The notes beneath the pieces were generated by a model. The model was not told where the DNA came from and did no database searches. It worked only from the letters and a program-made list of their open reading frames with translations. From Pseudomonas grandcourensis (GTDB lineage: Bacteria > Pseudomonadota > Gammaproteobacteria > Pseudomonadales > Pseudomonadaceae), in contig NZ_CP150919.1 of NCBI RefSeq assembly GCF_039909015.1, forward strand, positions 2,828,501 to 2,892,500: a stretch of DNA of 64,000 nucleotides. The letters are read 5' to 3'. Below, in pieces: positions 36,711-46,683 of this stretch; position 1 is the stretch's first letter; each line of letters starts with the position of its first letter. The position numbers and the translations under genes are program-made.

Positions 36711-37331
36711 ATGGGCAATCACAAGATCGAGATTCGTCGCAGTAACGTCGAAAAAATCCTGCTGGGGGCGGAAAAGGTCTTCGCTGAAAAGGGCTTCGGC
36801 AGCACCGCCATGGCCGACATCGCCGCTGAAGTGCAACTACCGCGTTCCAACCTGCACTACTACTTCAGCACCAAGACCGAGTTGTACAGCGCCGTGCTGT
36901 TCGACTTGCTGGAAGTCTGGAAGCAGGACGCGCTGTGCTTCGAGATGTTCGATGACCCGCGTGTGGTGCTCAGCAGCTACATCCGCGCCAAGATGAACCA
37001 TTCCCGCAGCCGGCCTTACGGTTCGAAAGTCTGGGCCAACGAAATCATCCACGGCGCGCCGACCCTCGGCGCAGCACTGGACGCGAGCCTGTACGACTGG
37101 GCCAAGATGAAGGAAGCGAAAATCCGTCAGTGGGTGGACGACAAACGCATCCTGCCGGTGGAGCCCTCGAGCCTGCTGTACATGATCTGGGCCTCGACCC
37201 AGCACTATGCCGACTTCGATCACCAGGTGAATATTCTCAATGATCATCAGCCGCTGTCCGATATGCAGTTCGAGAAGGCGGTGCAGACGGTGACCAGTGT
37301 GATTTTGCGTGGGATTGGGTTGGAGCCGTAG
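36711..37331 (+). CDS. TetR-family regulator, RutR-like
   Basis: A 206-residue TetR protein: helix-turn-helix at about 15-60 (FAEKGFGSTAMADIAAE, LPRSNLHYYFSTK) and a C-terminal RutR/YcdC-type ligand domain (YGSKVWANEIIHGAPTLG; ASTQHYADFDHQV). In E. coli RutR binds uracil and controls pyrimidine utilisation. Reductive pyrimidine genes begin about 1.4 kb downstream, so it is probably their regulator, although an RHS cassette separates them. ATG 36711 is preferred over an upstream in-frame start at 36693. Confidence 0.88.
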   Translation: MGNHKIEIRRSNVEKILLGAEKVFAEKGFGSTAMADIAAEVQLPRSNLHYYFSTKTELYSAVLFDLLEVWKQDALCFEMFDDPRVVLSSYIRAKMNHSRSRPYGSKVWANEIIHGAPTLGAALDASLYDWAKMKEAKIRQWVDDKRILPVEPSSLLYMIWASTQHYADFDHQVNILNDHQPLSDMQFEKAVQTVTSVILRGIGLEP

Positions 37332-37359
37332 GGCATTATCATGATGCTGCAGTGCTTAG

Positions 37360-37767
37360 TTAGTTTCTGATTTGTTGTGCCGGATTTTTTGTTTTTTCAT
37401 GAATTTCGACACTGTATCGCTTTATGGCAAGGATAGTCCTTTTTCTATAAGTTTTCAGGTCTTCAAGTTCGTGTCTCTTTCGGTTGGATGTATGAAAGTT
37501 ATCTATTTTGTTGCTGAGTTGGTTGTATCTTATTCGTAGTCTTGGAGTTACGTAGGTTTTGAAGTTTTTATCGGCGACTTTTAGGTTGTCATATTTTATT
37601 CCGTAGGCCAATTCTCTTTGATATTGTGTCTCGGGTTTTTTAGATTTGTAAACGAGATTGATGGGGAGTTCGTGCTCGAATTCCTCTGGTTGAGAGCCTA
37701 ACCTTGATATGCCGTGATTGCTCCCTGGTGGTTCTTTGCTTGTTGATTGTTTTGATAGATGGTTTGA
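37360..37767 (-). pseudogene. Severed C-terminal domain of the RHS cassette
   Basis: This AT-rich stretch continues the RHS reading frame without another stop for 135 codons after the in-frame TGA at 37768-37770. It encodes a basic, Lys/Arg/Asn-rich sequence (for example NLVYKSKKPETQYQRELAYG and RKRHELEDLKTYRKRT) with no recognised family. In RHS proteins the segment after the core is the variable toxic domain, so this is probably a toxin domain cut off by a nonsense change. An independent small gene starting at TTG 37611 (83 codons) is possible but less likely. No separate immunity gene was recognised. Confidence 0.55.
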
Positions 37768-38430
37768 TCACGCATTAGGTGGTGCTTTTTTGGTTTTCTG
37801 AATAGTGGTAGCTGTTGGGTTAATATTATTAAACGGGTTTTTGGTGATTACCGAGGCTCGATAGAGTGGGTTTTTGACGATTATAGGCCTGTGACCTAAA
37901 AGCATTCTAATGCGACTGCTACCGCTCGGATCGCTAAAGTTTATTGGGTCATTTTCACAATACGCATACGAATTAATTCCCCCATCACCAAAAGGACTCA
38001 ATTCATCCGGATTGTTAAAACGCATCAATGCCGGATTAAAAACCCGCTTCCCTTGTCCCAGCAAATAATGACCTGTAATACCGTCAAGGCACTCACCGTT
38101 AAACCCGAGCAAGCTGCTCAATCCACTTTCAGCCGGACGGTGTCCGTACGCGGAGTAAGCCATGCGCTCGCGACGGGTCGCTGAAAGGGTTTGCAATACC
38201 GAATGCGCCTGATCCGTTGCCAATAGAAGGGTGTCGGTGGCGCCGGCCAGGGTCTGCCGTTGCCCCAGGGGTTGTTCCCCATGGCGAAAGATCGTTTGCT
38301 GATCCTCTTCTCCCAGTTCCGTCACCAGGTCGTTCTCTTGATAGAAGCGTTGTGTGAATGTCTGCTCTTGGGCCTGCAAGCCCGCCAGGCGGTCCAGTGG
38401 ATCGTATTTATAGCGACGCAGAATTTTCAT
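37768..38430 (-). CDS. RHS repeat-associated core protein, short orphan cassette
   Basis: A 220-residue protein starting MKILRRYKYDPLDRL and containing the RHS core (MAYSAYGHRPAESGLSSLLGFNGE region, YLLGQGKRVFNPALMRFNNPD, then SYAYCENDPINFSDPSG). It has no N-terminal delivery domain or long YD-repeat shell, so it is one of the small orphan RHS cassettes common in pseudomonads. After DPSG the sequence changes to an AT-rich, variable tail and ends at TGA 37768, but the same frame runs on for 135 codons; without that stop the protein would be 356 residues. Gene GC falls sharply in its 3' part, a sign of tip exchange. Confidence 0.75.
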   Translation of the reverse strand: MKILRRYKYDPLDRLAGLQAQEQTFTQRFYQENDLVTELGEEDQQTIFRHGEQPLGQRQTLAGATDTLLLATDQAHSVLQTLSATRRERMAYSAYGHRPAESGLSSLLGFNGECLDGITGHYLLGQGKRVFNPALMRFNNPDELSPFGDGGINSYAYCENDPINFSDPSGSSRIRMLLGHRPIIVKNPLYRASVITKNPFNNINPTATTIQKTKKAPPNA

Positions 38431-38603
38431 GGGACGAATTCCCTTCGGCTATTTGACGGAATCAGCCTCTGACTTTTTTTGTGGGGCGTCTACTAGCAGA
38501 ACTGATAGGCAGTGAGGTGTGTTGGCGATGATCGGGGGATATCAGCGCTGGGTGCGGTCGCAAGAGAATGGATTGAAGCTTTGAGGTTTGTGGTGGCTGT
38601 ACT

Positions 38604-38721
38604 GGCCTCTTCGCGGGCAAGCCCGCTCCCACAGGTATCTCTGGTGTACACAACATTTGCGTACGACATAAACCACTGTGGGAGCGGCGGTGCGGCGATC
38701 CGACTTGCCCGCGAAGGCGCC
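38604..38721. repeat. REPIN between the RHS cassette and preA
   Basis: The left arm (TCTTCGCGGGCAAGCCCGCT, about 38608) and right arm (from about 38676 to 38721) are inverted; the right arm is the longer variant with about 15 extra bases around GGCGGTGCGGCGATCCGA. The rest of the 310-bp gap 38431-38740 holds no other feature I could recognise. Confidence 0.75.
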
Positions 38722-38740
38722 GGATCAGGCGCCACTCATA

Positions 38741-40015
38741 TCAAGGACTGACGTGATACGGATTCCTCGGATCATGATTCCAGTCCAGGAACGGCTTGCC
38801 GTTCTCCACAGGCACCATCTCGATACAGTCCTGCACCGGGCAGGTGATCTGGCACAAGTTGCATCCCACGCACTCCTCATCGATCACTTGATACTTGTGA
38901 GTGCCGTCCGCTTGCTTGAGGCTGGCCACGGCCTGGTGCGAGGTGTCCTCACACGCGATATGGCAGCGACCACAACCAATACACGCCTCCTGGTCGATTT
39001 TCGCGATCACCTGATAGTTGATGTCCAGGTACTTCCAGTCCGTGGTGTTGCCCACCGCGCGGCCGGAAAACTCCGAAATGCTGGCGTAGCCCTGACTGTC
39101 CATCCAGCGCGACAAGCCGTCCTTCATCTCCTCGACAATCCGGAAACCATGCAGCATCGCCGCCGTGCACACCTGCACCGAGCCACTGCCGAGCGCGATG
39201 AATTCCGCGGCGTCGCGCCAGTTGCCGATGCCGCCGATGCCGCTGATCGGCAGGCCCTGGGTCTGTGGGTCGCGGGCGATTTCGGCGACCATGTTCAAGG
39301 CAATCGGCTTGACCGCCGAGCCGCAGTAACCGCCGTGGGTGCTTTGGCTGCCGACCATGGGGTTGGCGACCATGCGTTCGAGGTTGACGCTGGTGATCGA
39401 GTTGATGGTGTTGATCAACGACACTGCATCGGCACCGCCACGGTGGGCGGCGCGGGCGGCGACACGGATGTCGGTGATGTTCGGCGTGAGCTTGACGATC
39501 ACCGGCAACGAGCAATACGTCTTGCACCAGCGGGTGACCTGTTCCACGTATTCCGGCACCTGGCCGACCGCTGCACCCATGCCCCGTTCAGGCATGCCGT
39601 GGGGGCAACCGAAGTTCAGCTCGATGCCGTCGGCGCCAGTGGCTTCTACCAGCGGCAGGATGTGCTTCCAGGATTCTTCGACGCAGGGCACCATCAAGGA
39701 CACGATCAGCGCACGGTCCGGCCAGTCCTTCTTGACCTGGGTGATTTCCCGCAGATTGATCTCCAGCGAGCGGTCGGTGATCAGCTCGATGTTGTTAAAG
39801 CCCAGTACCTCCCGGTTAGCCCCGAAGTGCGCCGAGTAGCGCGACGACACGTTCACCGCCGCCGGGTCTTCCCCCAGGGTTTTCCAGACCACGCCACCCC
39901 AGCCGGCCTCGAAGGCGCGGACCACGTTGTAGGCCTTGTCGGTCGGCGGCGCAGAGGCCAGCCAGAATGGATTGGGTGCTTTGATGCCGGCGAAGACAAT
40001 CGATAGATCGGCCAT
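38741..40015 (-). CDS. preA: NAD-dependent dihydropyrimidine dehydrogenase, PreA subunit
   Basis: A 424-residue protein with an N-terminal dihydroorotate-dehydrogenase-like FMN barrel (about 1-320; catalytic Cys in HGMPERGMGA-adjacent loop, FMN motif GIGGIGNWRDAAEF) and a C-terminal pair of 4Fe-4S motifs (CIGCGRCHIAC and CVGCNLCQITCPV). It reduces uracil and thymine to dihydropyrimidines together with PreT. It starts at the base after the preT stop codon, so the two form one operon with the order preT-preA. Confidence 0.95.
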   Translation of the reverse strand: MADLSIVFAGIKAPNPFWLASAPPTDKAYNVVRAFEAGWGGVVWKTLGEDPAAVNVSSRYSAHFGANREVLGFNNIELITDRSLEINLREITQVKKDWPDRALIVSLMVPCVEESWKHILPLVEATGADGIELNFGCPHGMPERGMGAAVGQVPEYVEQVTRWCKTYCSLPVIVKLTPNITDIRVAARAAHRGGADAVSLINTINSITSVNLERMVANPMVGSQSTHGGYCGSAVKPIALNMVAEIARDPQTQGLPISGIGGIGNWRDAAEFIALGSGSVQVCTAAMLHGFRIVEEMKDGLSRWMDSQGYASISEFSGRAVGNTTDWKYLDINYQVIAKIDQEACIGCGRCHIACEDTSHQAVASLKQADGTHKYQVIDEECVGCNLCQITCPVQDCIEMVPVENGKPFLDWNHDPRNPYHVSP

Positions 40016-41383
40016 TTACGCAGCCTCCACGTTGAGCATCAGTTGAGCATTGATCGCCTCGGCGGCGCGCTTGCCATGCTGCACGGCCTGCACGGTGAGG
40101 TCTTGATCGAGGCTGGTGCAGTCGCCGCCGGCATACACGCCGGGGATGCTGGTGCGCAGGTTTTCATCGACTTCGATGCGCTCGCCCTGACGCTTGAGTT
40201 CACGGGCCAGCGGATCGCTGAGAGCACTGCTGTCGAAGGCCTGGCCGATGGCCTTGAAGATCGCGTCGGCGGCCAGTTCGAAGGTTTCACCGGTGGTTTG
40301 CAGGCGGCCTTCGACCAGATGTGTACGGGCGAAACGCATGCCGCGCACGCGGCCGTGGTCGTCGAGCAGCACTTCTTCGGGTTGGGCCCAGGTCATCAGC
40401 CGCACCTGATTGGCCTTGGCAATCTCCTGTTCGTGATGGGTGGCGCCCATGTCCTCAACGCCGCGGCGGTACACCAGATTCACGTCGTGGGCACCGAGGC
40501 GGGCCATTTGCACCGCCATATCGATGGCGGTGTTGCCCGCGCCGAGGACGATGCAGTGGTCGGCCAGGGGCAGTTGGCTCAGGTCATCGGCCTGGCGCAG
40601 TTCGCGGATGTAGTCGGTGGCGGCGAGCAGGCCGGGCGCGTCTTCGTGGGCCAGGCCCAGCTGTTTGCTGGCATTGAGTCCGAGGCCGAGGAACACCGCA
40701 TCGAACTGTTGGTGCAGTTCGCTGAGGGTCAGGTTCTCCCCGAGCTTCTGCCCGTGGCGGATTTCGATGCCGCCGATTTCCAAGAGGAACTCAAGCTCCT
40801 TTTGCGCGTAGTCATCCACCAGTTTGTATTTGGCGATCCCGTACTCGTTGAGGCCGCCAGCCTTTTCCCGCGCCTCGAAGATCACCACGTCATGCCCGTG
40901 CATGGCGCTGCGGTGGGCGCAGGACAAACCGGCCGGACCGGCACCCACCACGGCGATGCGTTTGCCGGTGGCGGCAGCACGCTGGAAGGGGTGGGCGCTG
41001 AAGTGGGCGTTGTCCACGGCGTAGCGTTGCAGCAGGCCGATCATCACCGGTGCACATTCGTGAGCGTTGTTACGCACACAGGCTTGCTGGCAAAGAATTT
41101 CCGTCGGGCAGACCCGGGCGCAACTGCCGCCGAGGATGTTGGCCGAGAGGATTTTCTGCGCCGCGCCTTGCACGTTGTCCTGCGCAATGTTGCGGATGAA
41201 CGAGGGAATGTCGATCTCGCTCGGACAGGCACTGACGCAGGGCGCGTCGTAGCAATACAGGCAGCGCGAGGCTTCCAGGTGCGCCTGGCGCTCGTTGAGC
41301 GGCGGCGCCAGGTCGGTGAAGTGGCCGGCGAGGGCGGCCGCATTCTCTTGGGGATGCGGGAGATGGTCCAGGGTCTTGATCAC
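40016..41383 (-). CDS. preT: NAD-dependent dihydropyrimidine dehydrogenase, PreT subunit
   Basis: A 455-residue flavoprotein of the glutamate-synthase small-subunit type. N-terminal cysteines for two iron-sulfur clusters lie in CLYCYDAPCVSACP and CARVCPTEILCQQAC; FAD site is AVVGAGPAGLSCAH and NAD site VLGAGNTAIDMAVQ. It supplies electrons from NADH to PreA for pyrimidine reduction. A REPIN separates it from the dihydropyrimidinase gene on the same strand. Confidence 0.95.
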   Translation of the reverse strand: MIKTLDHLPHPQENAAALAGHFTDLAPPLNERQAHLEASRCLYCYDAPCVSACPSEIDIPSFIRNIAQDNVQGAAQKILSANILGGSCARVCPTEILCQQACVRNNAHECAPVMIGLLQRYAVDNAHFSAHPFQRAAATGKRIAVVGAGPAGLSCAHRSAMHGHDVVIFEAREKAGGLNEYGIAKYKLVDDYAQKELEFLLEIGGIEIRHGQKLGENLTLSELHQQFDAVFLGLGLNASKQLGLAHEDAPGLLAATDYIRELRQADDLSQLPLADHCIVLGAGNTAIDMAVQMARLGAHDVNLVYRRGVEDMGATHHEQEIAKANQVRLMTWAQPEEVLLDDHGRVRGMRFARTHLVEGRLQTTGETFELAADAIFKAIGQAFDSSALSDPLARELKRQGERIEVDENLRTSIPGVYAGGDCTSLDQDLTVQAVQHGKRAAEAINAQLMLNVEAA

Positions 41384-41456
41384 GGTTTTGGCCTCACGGT
41401 TATTTGAGGTGCTGCCTCTGAATGGGCATTGTTTTTTGTGTTGTCTGGGCTGACGT

Positions 41457-41534
41457 CATCGCGAGCAAGCTCGCTCCCACAGGGATTTGTGAACACTGAA
41501 GATCCACTGTGGGAGCGAGCTTGCTCGCGATAGG
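41457..41534. repeat. REPIN between preT and dihydropyrimidinase
   Basis: CATCGCGAGCAAGCTCGCTC at 41457 and the inverted copy ending at 41534 enclose a short spacer. The element directly follows the dihydropyrimidinase stop region and separates it from preTA. Confidence 0.9.
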
Positions 41535-41547
41535 CCGAAGGCCGCTC

Positions 41548-43527
<1,980 letters not shown>

Positions 43528-45012
43528 ATGCAACAGATCAGATCGCAAGTGACCGAGCGCGACGGCTTGTTCGAGCTCGAAGCCGGCAGCGATGTCCTCG
43601 ACAGTCCCCGTTACAACCACGACATTGCACCGACCAAGGTGCGCGAACGCACCTGGAACAAATGGCACATCACCGCGCTGTGGGTGGGGATGGCGATCTG
43701 TGTGCCGACCTACACCCTCGGTGGCGTGCTGACCGCGTACTTCGGCCTGAGCGTCGGTGAAGCGCTGCTGGCGATTCTGTTTGCCAACATCATCGTGCTG
43801 ATTCCCCTGACGCTTAACGCCTTTCCCGGCACCAAGTACGGCATTCCCTTTCCGGTGCTGCTGCGCTCGTCCTTCGGCGTGCTCGGCTCCAACATTCCGT
43901 GCCTGATCCGTGCGCTGGTGGCGTGCGGCTGGTTCGGCATCCAGACCATGTTCGGCGGGCTGGCGATTCACCTGTTCCTCGGCTCGGTGTTCGAGGGCTG
44001 GAAATCCCTGGGCGGTACCGGCGAGGTCATCGGCTTCATGGTGTTCTGGGCACTGAACCTGTGGGTGGTGATTCGCGGCGCCGAGTCGATCAAATGGCTG
44101 GAAACCCTGTCGGCTCCGCTGCTGGTGCTGGTGGGCGCAGGCCTGCTGGTCTGGGCCATGCCCAACGTGTCGATGACCGAATTGCTGGCAATTCCGGCCA
44201 AGCGTCCCGAAGGTGCCGGCGTGGCCAGTTACTTCGCCGCCGGGCTGACGGCGATGGTCGGCTTTTGGGCCACGCTGTCACTGAACATCCCGGACTTCAG
44301 CCGCTACGCAAAAAGCCAGAAGGACCAGATTGTCGGGCAGATCATCGGACTGCCGCTGACCATGTTCCTGTTTGCCTCCCTCGGCGTGGTGATGACCGCG
44401 GCCTCGGTGAAGCTGGTGGGGGTGACGGTGTCTGATCCGGTGACGCTGATCGGCCATATCCAGAGCCCAGTGTGGGTCGCATTGGCCATGGCGCTGATCA
44501 TCATCGCCACGCTGTCGACCAATACCGCAGCCAACATCGTGTCGCCGACCAATGACTTCCAGAACATCGCGCCCAAGGCGATCAACCGTACCAAGGCAGT
44601 ATTGCTCACCGGGTTTGTCGGGTTGGCATTGATGGCCCATGAACTGCTGAAAAAACTCGGCCTGATCGTCTCGGACGTCAGTCTCGAAACCGTCTATTCC
44701 AACTGGTTGCTCGGTTATTCCAGCCTGCTGGGGCCAATTGCCGGGATCATGGTGGTGGATTATTTCCTGATCAAGAAACAGCAACTGGACCTTGCCGGCC
44801 TGTACCGCGATGACGTGTATCCGGCGTGGAACTGGAGCGGGTTCATCGCGTTTGGTGTGCCGGTGGTGTTGACGCTGCTGTCCCTGGGCAGCGATGCGTT
44901 CAGCTGGTTCTACAGCTATGGCTGGTTCACCGGCTCGGCGCTGGGTGGGGTTATTTATTACGGGTTGAATGCGATGCGGCCTAGCCCATCTGTTGCGAAA
45001 TCTGCGGTGTGA
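43528..45012 (+). CDS. NCS1-family nucleobase/hydantoin permease
   Basis: A 494-residue inner-membrane transporter with about 12 helices and NCS1 signatures (WNKWHITALWVGMAICVPTYTLG region; FPGTKYGIPFPVLLRSSFGVLG; NIPDFSRYAKS). Members take up uracil, cytosine, allantoin or hydantoins with a cation. It stands between dihydropyrimidinase and the N-carbamoyl amidohydrolase, so uracil, thymine or a hydantoin is the probable substrate. ATG 43528 with a GTGGAGCGG ribosome site is preferred to an in-frame ATG at 43492. Confidence 0.92.
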   Translation: MQQIRSQVTERDGLFELEAGSDVLDSPRYNHDIAPTKVRERTWNKWHITALWVGMAICVPTYTLGGVLTAYFGLSVGEALLAILFANIIVLIPLTLNAFPGTKYGIPFPVLLRSSFGVLGSNIPCLIRALVACGWFGIQTMFGGLAIHLFLGSVFEGWKSLGGTGEVIGFMVFWALNLWVVIRGAESIKWLETLSAPLLVLVGAGLLVWAMPNVSMTELLAIPAKRPEGAGVASYFAAGLTAMVGFWATLSLNIPDFSRYAKSQKDQIVGQIIGLPLTMFLFASLGVVMTAASVKLVGVTVSDPVTLIGHIQSPVWVALAMALIIIATLSTNTAANIVSPTNDFQNIAPKAINRTKAVLLTGFVGLALMAHELLKKLGLIVSDVSLETVYSNWLLGYSSLLGPIAGIMVVDYFLIKKQQLDLAGLYRDDVYPAWNWSGFIAFGVPVVLTLLSLGSDAFSWFYSYGWFTGSALGGVIYYGLNAMRPSPSVAKSAV

Positions 45013-45022
45013 ACACTGGCCC

Positions 45023-45089
45023 CATCGCGAGCAGGCTCGCTCCTGCATGTGGAATGCATTCCCCTGTAGGAGCGAGCCTGCTCGCGATG
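45023..45089. repeat. REPIN between the permease and amidohydrolase genes
   Basis: CATCGCGAGCAGGCTCGCTC at 45023 and the inverted arm ending at 45089 with a short spacer. It lies inside what is otherwise a two-gene operon. Confidence 0.9.
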
Positions 45090-45153
45090 AGGACTTCACA
45101 ATCACCCAAAAATTGCCTGAAGAAACACACAAGAACAGCCTGAGGAGATCATC

Positions 45154-46428
45154 ATGAACGCAGCCGTAGACGTTCTGCAGTCCAGCCATCAGCACATCAA
45201 CCGCGACCGCCTGTGGCAATCGCTCATGGAACTGGCCAGGCTCGGCGCGACGGTCAAGGGCGGCGTGTGTCGCCTTGCCCTGACCGACCTCGACCGTCAG
45301 GCCCGGGACATCTTCGTCAAATGGTGTATCGATGCCGGCTGCACCGTCAGCATCGATGCCGTCGGCAACATCTTCGCCCGTCGCCCCGGGCGCAATCCCG
45401 AGCTGCCACCGGTGATGACCGGCAGCCACATCGACACCCAGCCCACCGGCGGCAAGTTCGATGGCTGCTTCGGGGTATTGGCCGGCGTCGAAGTGTTGCG
45501 CACCCTCAATGACCTCAACATCGAAACCGAAGCGCCGCTGGAAGTGGTGGTCTGGACCAACGAAGAAGGCTCGCGCTTCGCCCCGTGCATGATGGGTTCC
45601 GGCGTGTTCGCGGAAAAATTCACCCTCGAGGAAACCCTGGCCAAGGTCGATGCCGAGGGCGTGACGGTGGGCGAAGCGCTGAATGCCATTGGCTACGCCG
45701 GCCCGCGCAAAGTCAGCGGCCACAAAGTCGGCGCCTACTTTGAAGCCCACATTGAGCAAGGCCCGATCCTGGAAGACGAACGCAAGACCATAGGCGTGGT
45801 CATGGGCGCCCTCGGGCAGAAATGGTTTGACCTCAAACTGCGCGGCGTCGAAGCCCACGCCGGCCCGACCCCGATGCACCTGCGCAAGGACGCCTTGGTC
45901 GGCGCCGCGGTGATCGTCGGTGCGCTCAACCGCGCCGCCCTCAGCCATCAACCCCATGCCTGCGGCACCGTCGGTTGCCTGCAAGCCTATCCCGGCTCGC
46001 GCAACGTTATCCCCGGCGAAGTGCGCATGACCCTGGACTTCCGGCACCTGGAACCGGCGCGCCTGGACTCGATGATCGCCGAAGTGCGCGAAGTCATCGA
46101 AACCACCTGCGACGAACACGGCCTGACCTTCGAACTCACGCCAACGGCAGACTTCCCGCCGCTGTACTTCGACAAAGGCTGCGTCGAAGCGGTACGCGGC
46201 GCCGCCCAAAGCCTGGGCCTGTCGCACATGGACATCGTCAGCGGCGCAGGCCACGACGCAATCTTCCTCGCCGAACTCGGCCCGGCCGGGATGATCTTCG
46301 TGCCCTGCGAAGGCGGCATCAGCCACAACGAAATCGAAAACGCCGCGCCGGATGACCTGGCGGCCGGGTGTGCGGTGCTGTTGCGGGCGATGCTGGCGGC
46401 TTCGGCGGCGATTGCCGGCGTCAGTTAA
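45154..46428 (+). CDS. N-carbamoyl-beta-alanine / L-amino acid amidohydrolase (M20 family)
   Basis: A 424-residue zinc hydrolase of the allantoate amidohydrolase/HyuC/beta-ureidopropionase group. Metal-binding motifs are TGSHIDTQPTGGKFDG, VWTNEEGSRF and the C-terminal GAGHDAIFLAE; the dimerisation-domain segment HAGPTPMHLRKDAL is also typical. It releases ammonia and carbon dioxide from N-carbamoyl amino acids made by dihydropyrimidinase. ATG 45154 follows GAGGAG. A strong rho-independent terminator ends the unit. Confidence 0.93.
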   Translation: MNAAVDVLQSSHQHINRDRLWQSLMELARLGATVKGGVCRLALTDLDRQARDIFVKWCIDAGCTVSIDAVGNIFARRPGRNPELPPVMTGSHIDTQPTGGKFDGCFGVLAGVEVLRTLNDLNIETEAPLEVVVWTNEEGSRFAPCMMGSGVFAEKFTLEETLAKVDAEGVTVGEALNAIGYAGPRKVSGHKVGAYFEAHIEQGPILEDERKTIGVVMGALGQKWFDLKLRGVEAHAGPTPMHLRKDALVGAAVIVGALNRAALSHQPHACGTVGCLQAYPGSRNVIPGEVRMTLDFRHLEPARLDSMIAEVREVIETTCDEHGLTFELTPTADFPPLYFDKGCVEAVRGAAQSLGLSHMDIVSGAGHDAIFLAELGPAGMIFVPCEGGISHNEIENAAPDDLAAGCAVLLRAMLAASAAIAGVS

Positions 46429-46476
46429 GCAAGTGGCGGATTTACCCCATTGGGTGTGTAAGTACTTAAATAAAAG

Positions 46477-46499
46477 AAACGGCCTTCTGGCCGTTTTTT
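46477..46499 (+). terminator. Rho-independent terminator after the amidohydrolase
   Basis: AAACGGCC-TTCT-GGCCGTTTTTT: an 8-bp stem with a four-base loop and a six-T run, 48 bp after the stop. It insulates the pyrimidine genes from the large helicase gene downstream. Confidence 0.88.
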
Positions 46500-46683
46500 G
46501 TAGGCGAGAAAAGGCCGCAAGTAGATTCTTGCAGTGAATGCGTCGTTTCAGGCGCAGGAATATTCGAAACCACTGGATACTCAAAAAAAGCAGTTTCAAA
46601 AATCCGGTGTGTCGGTGAGTATGCCCGCTATTTGTGCATGTATTAACCGTCGTGCTGTCAGGTTCACCATGGAGAAATGGTTT

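Noticed and set aside
37360..37611. An independent 83-residue gene, for example an immunity protein for the RHS cassette
   Set aside because: It would need a TTG start with no clear ribosome site, and the frame continues without a stop back to the RHS TGA, so a severed C-terminal domain explains it better.
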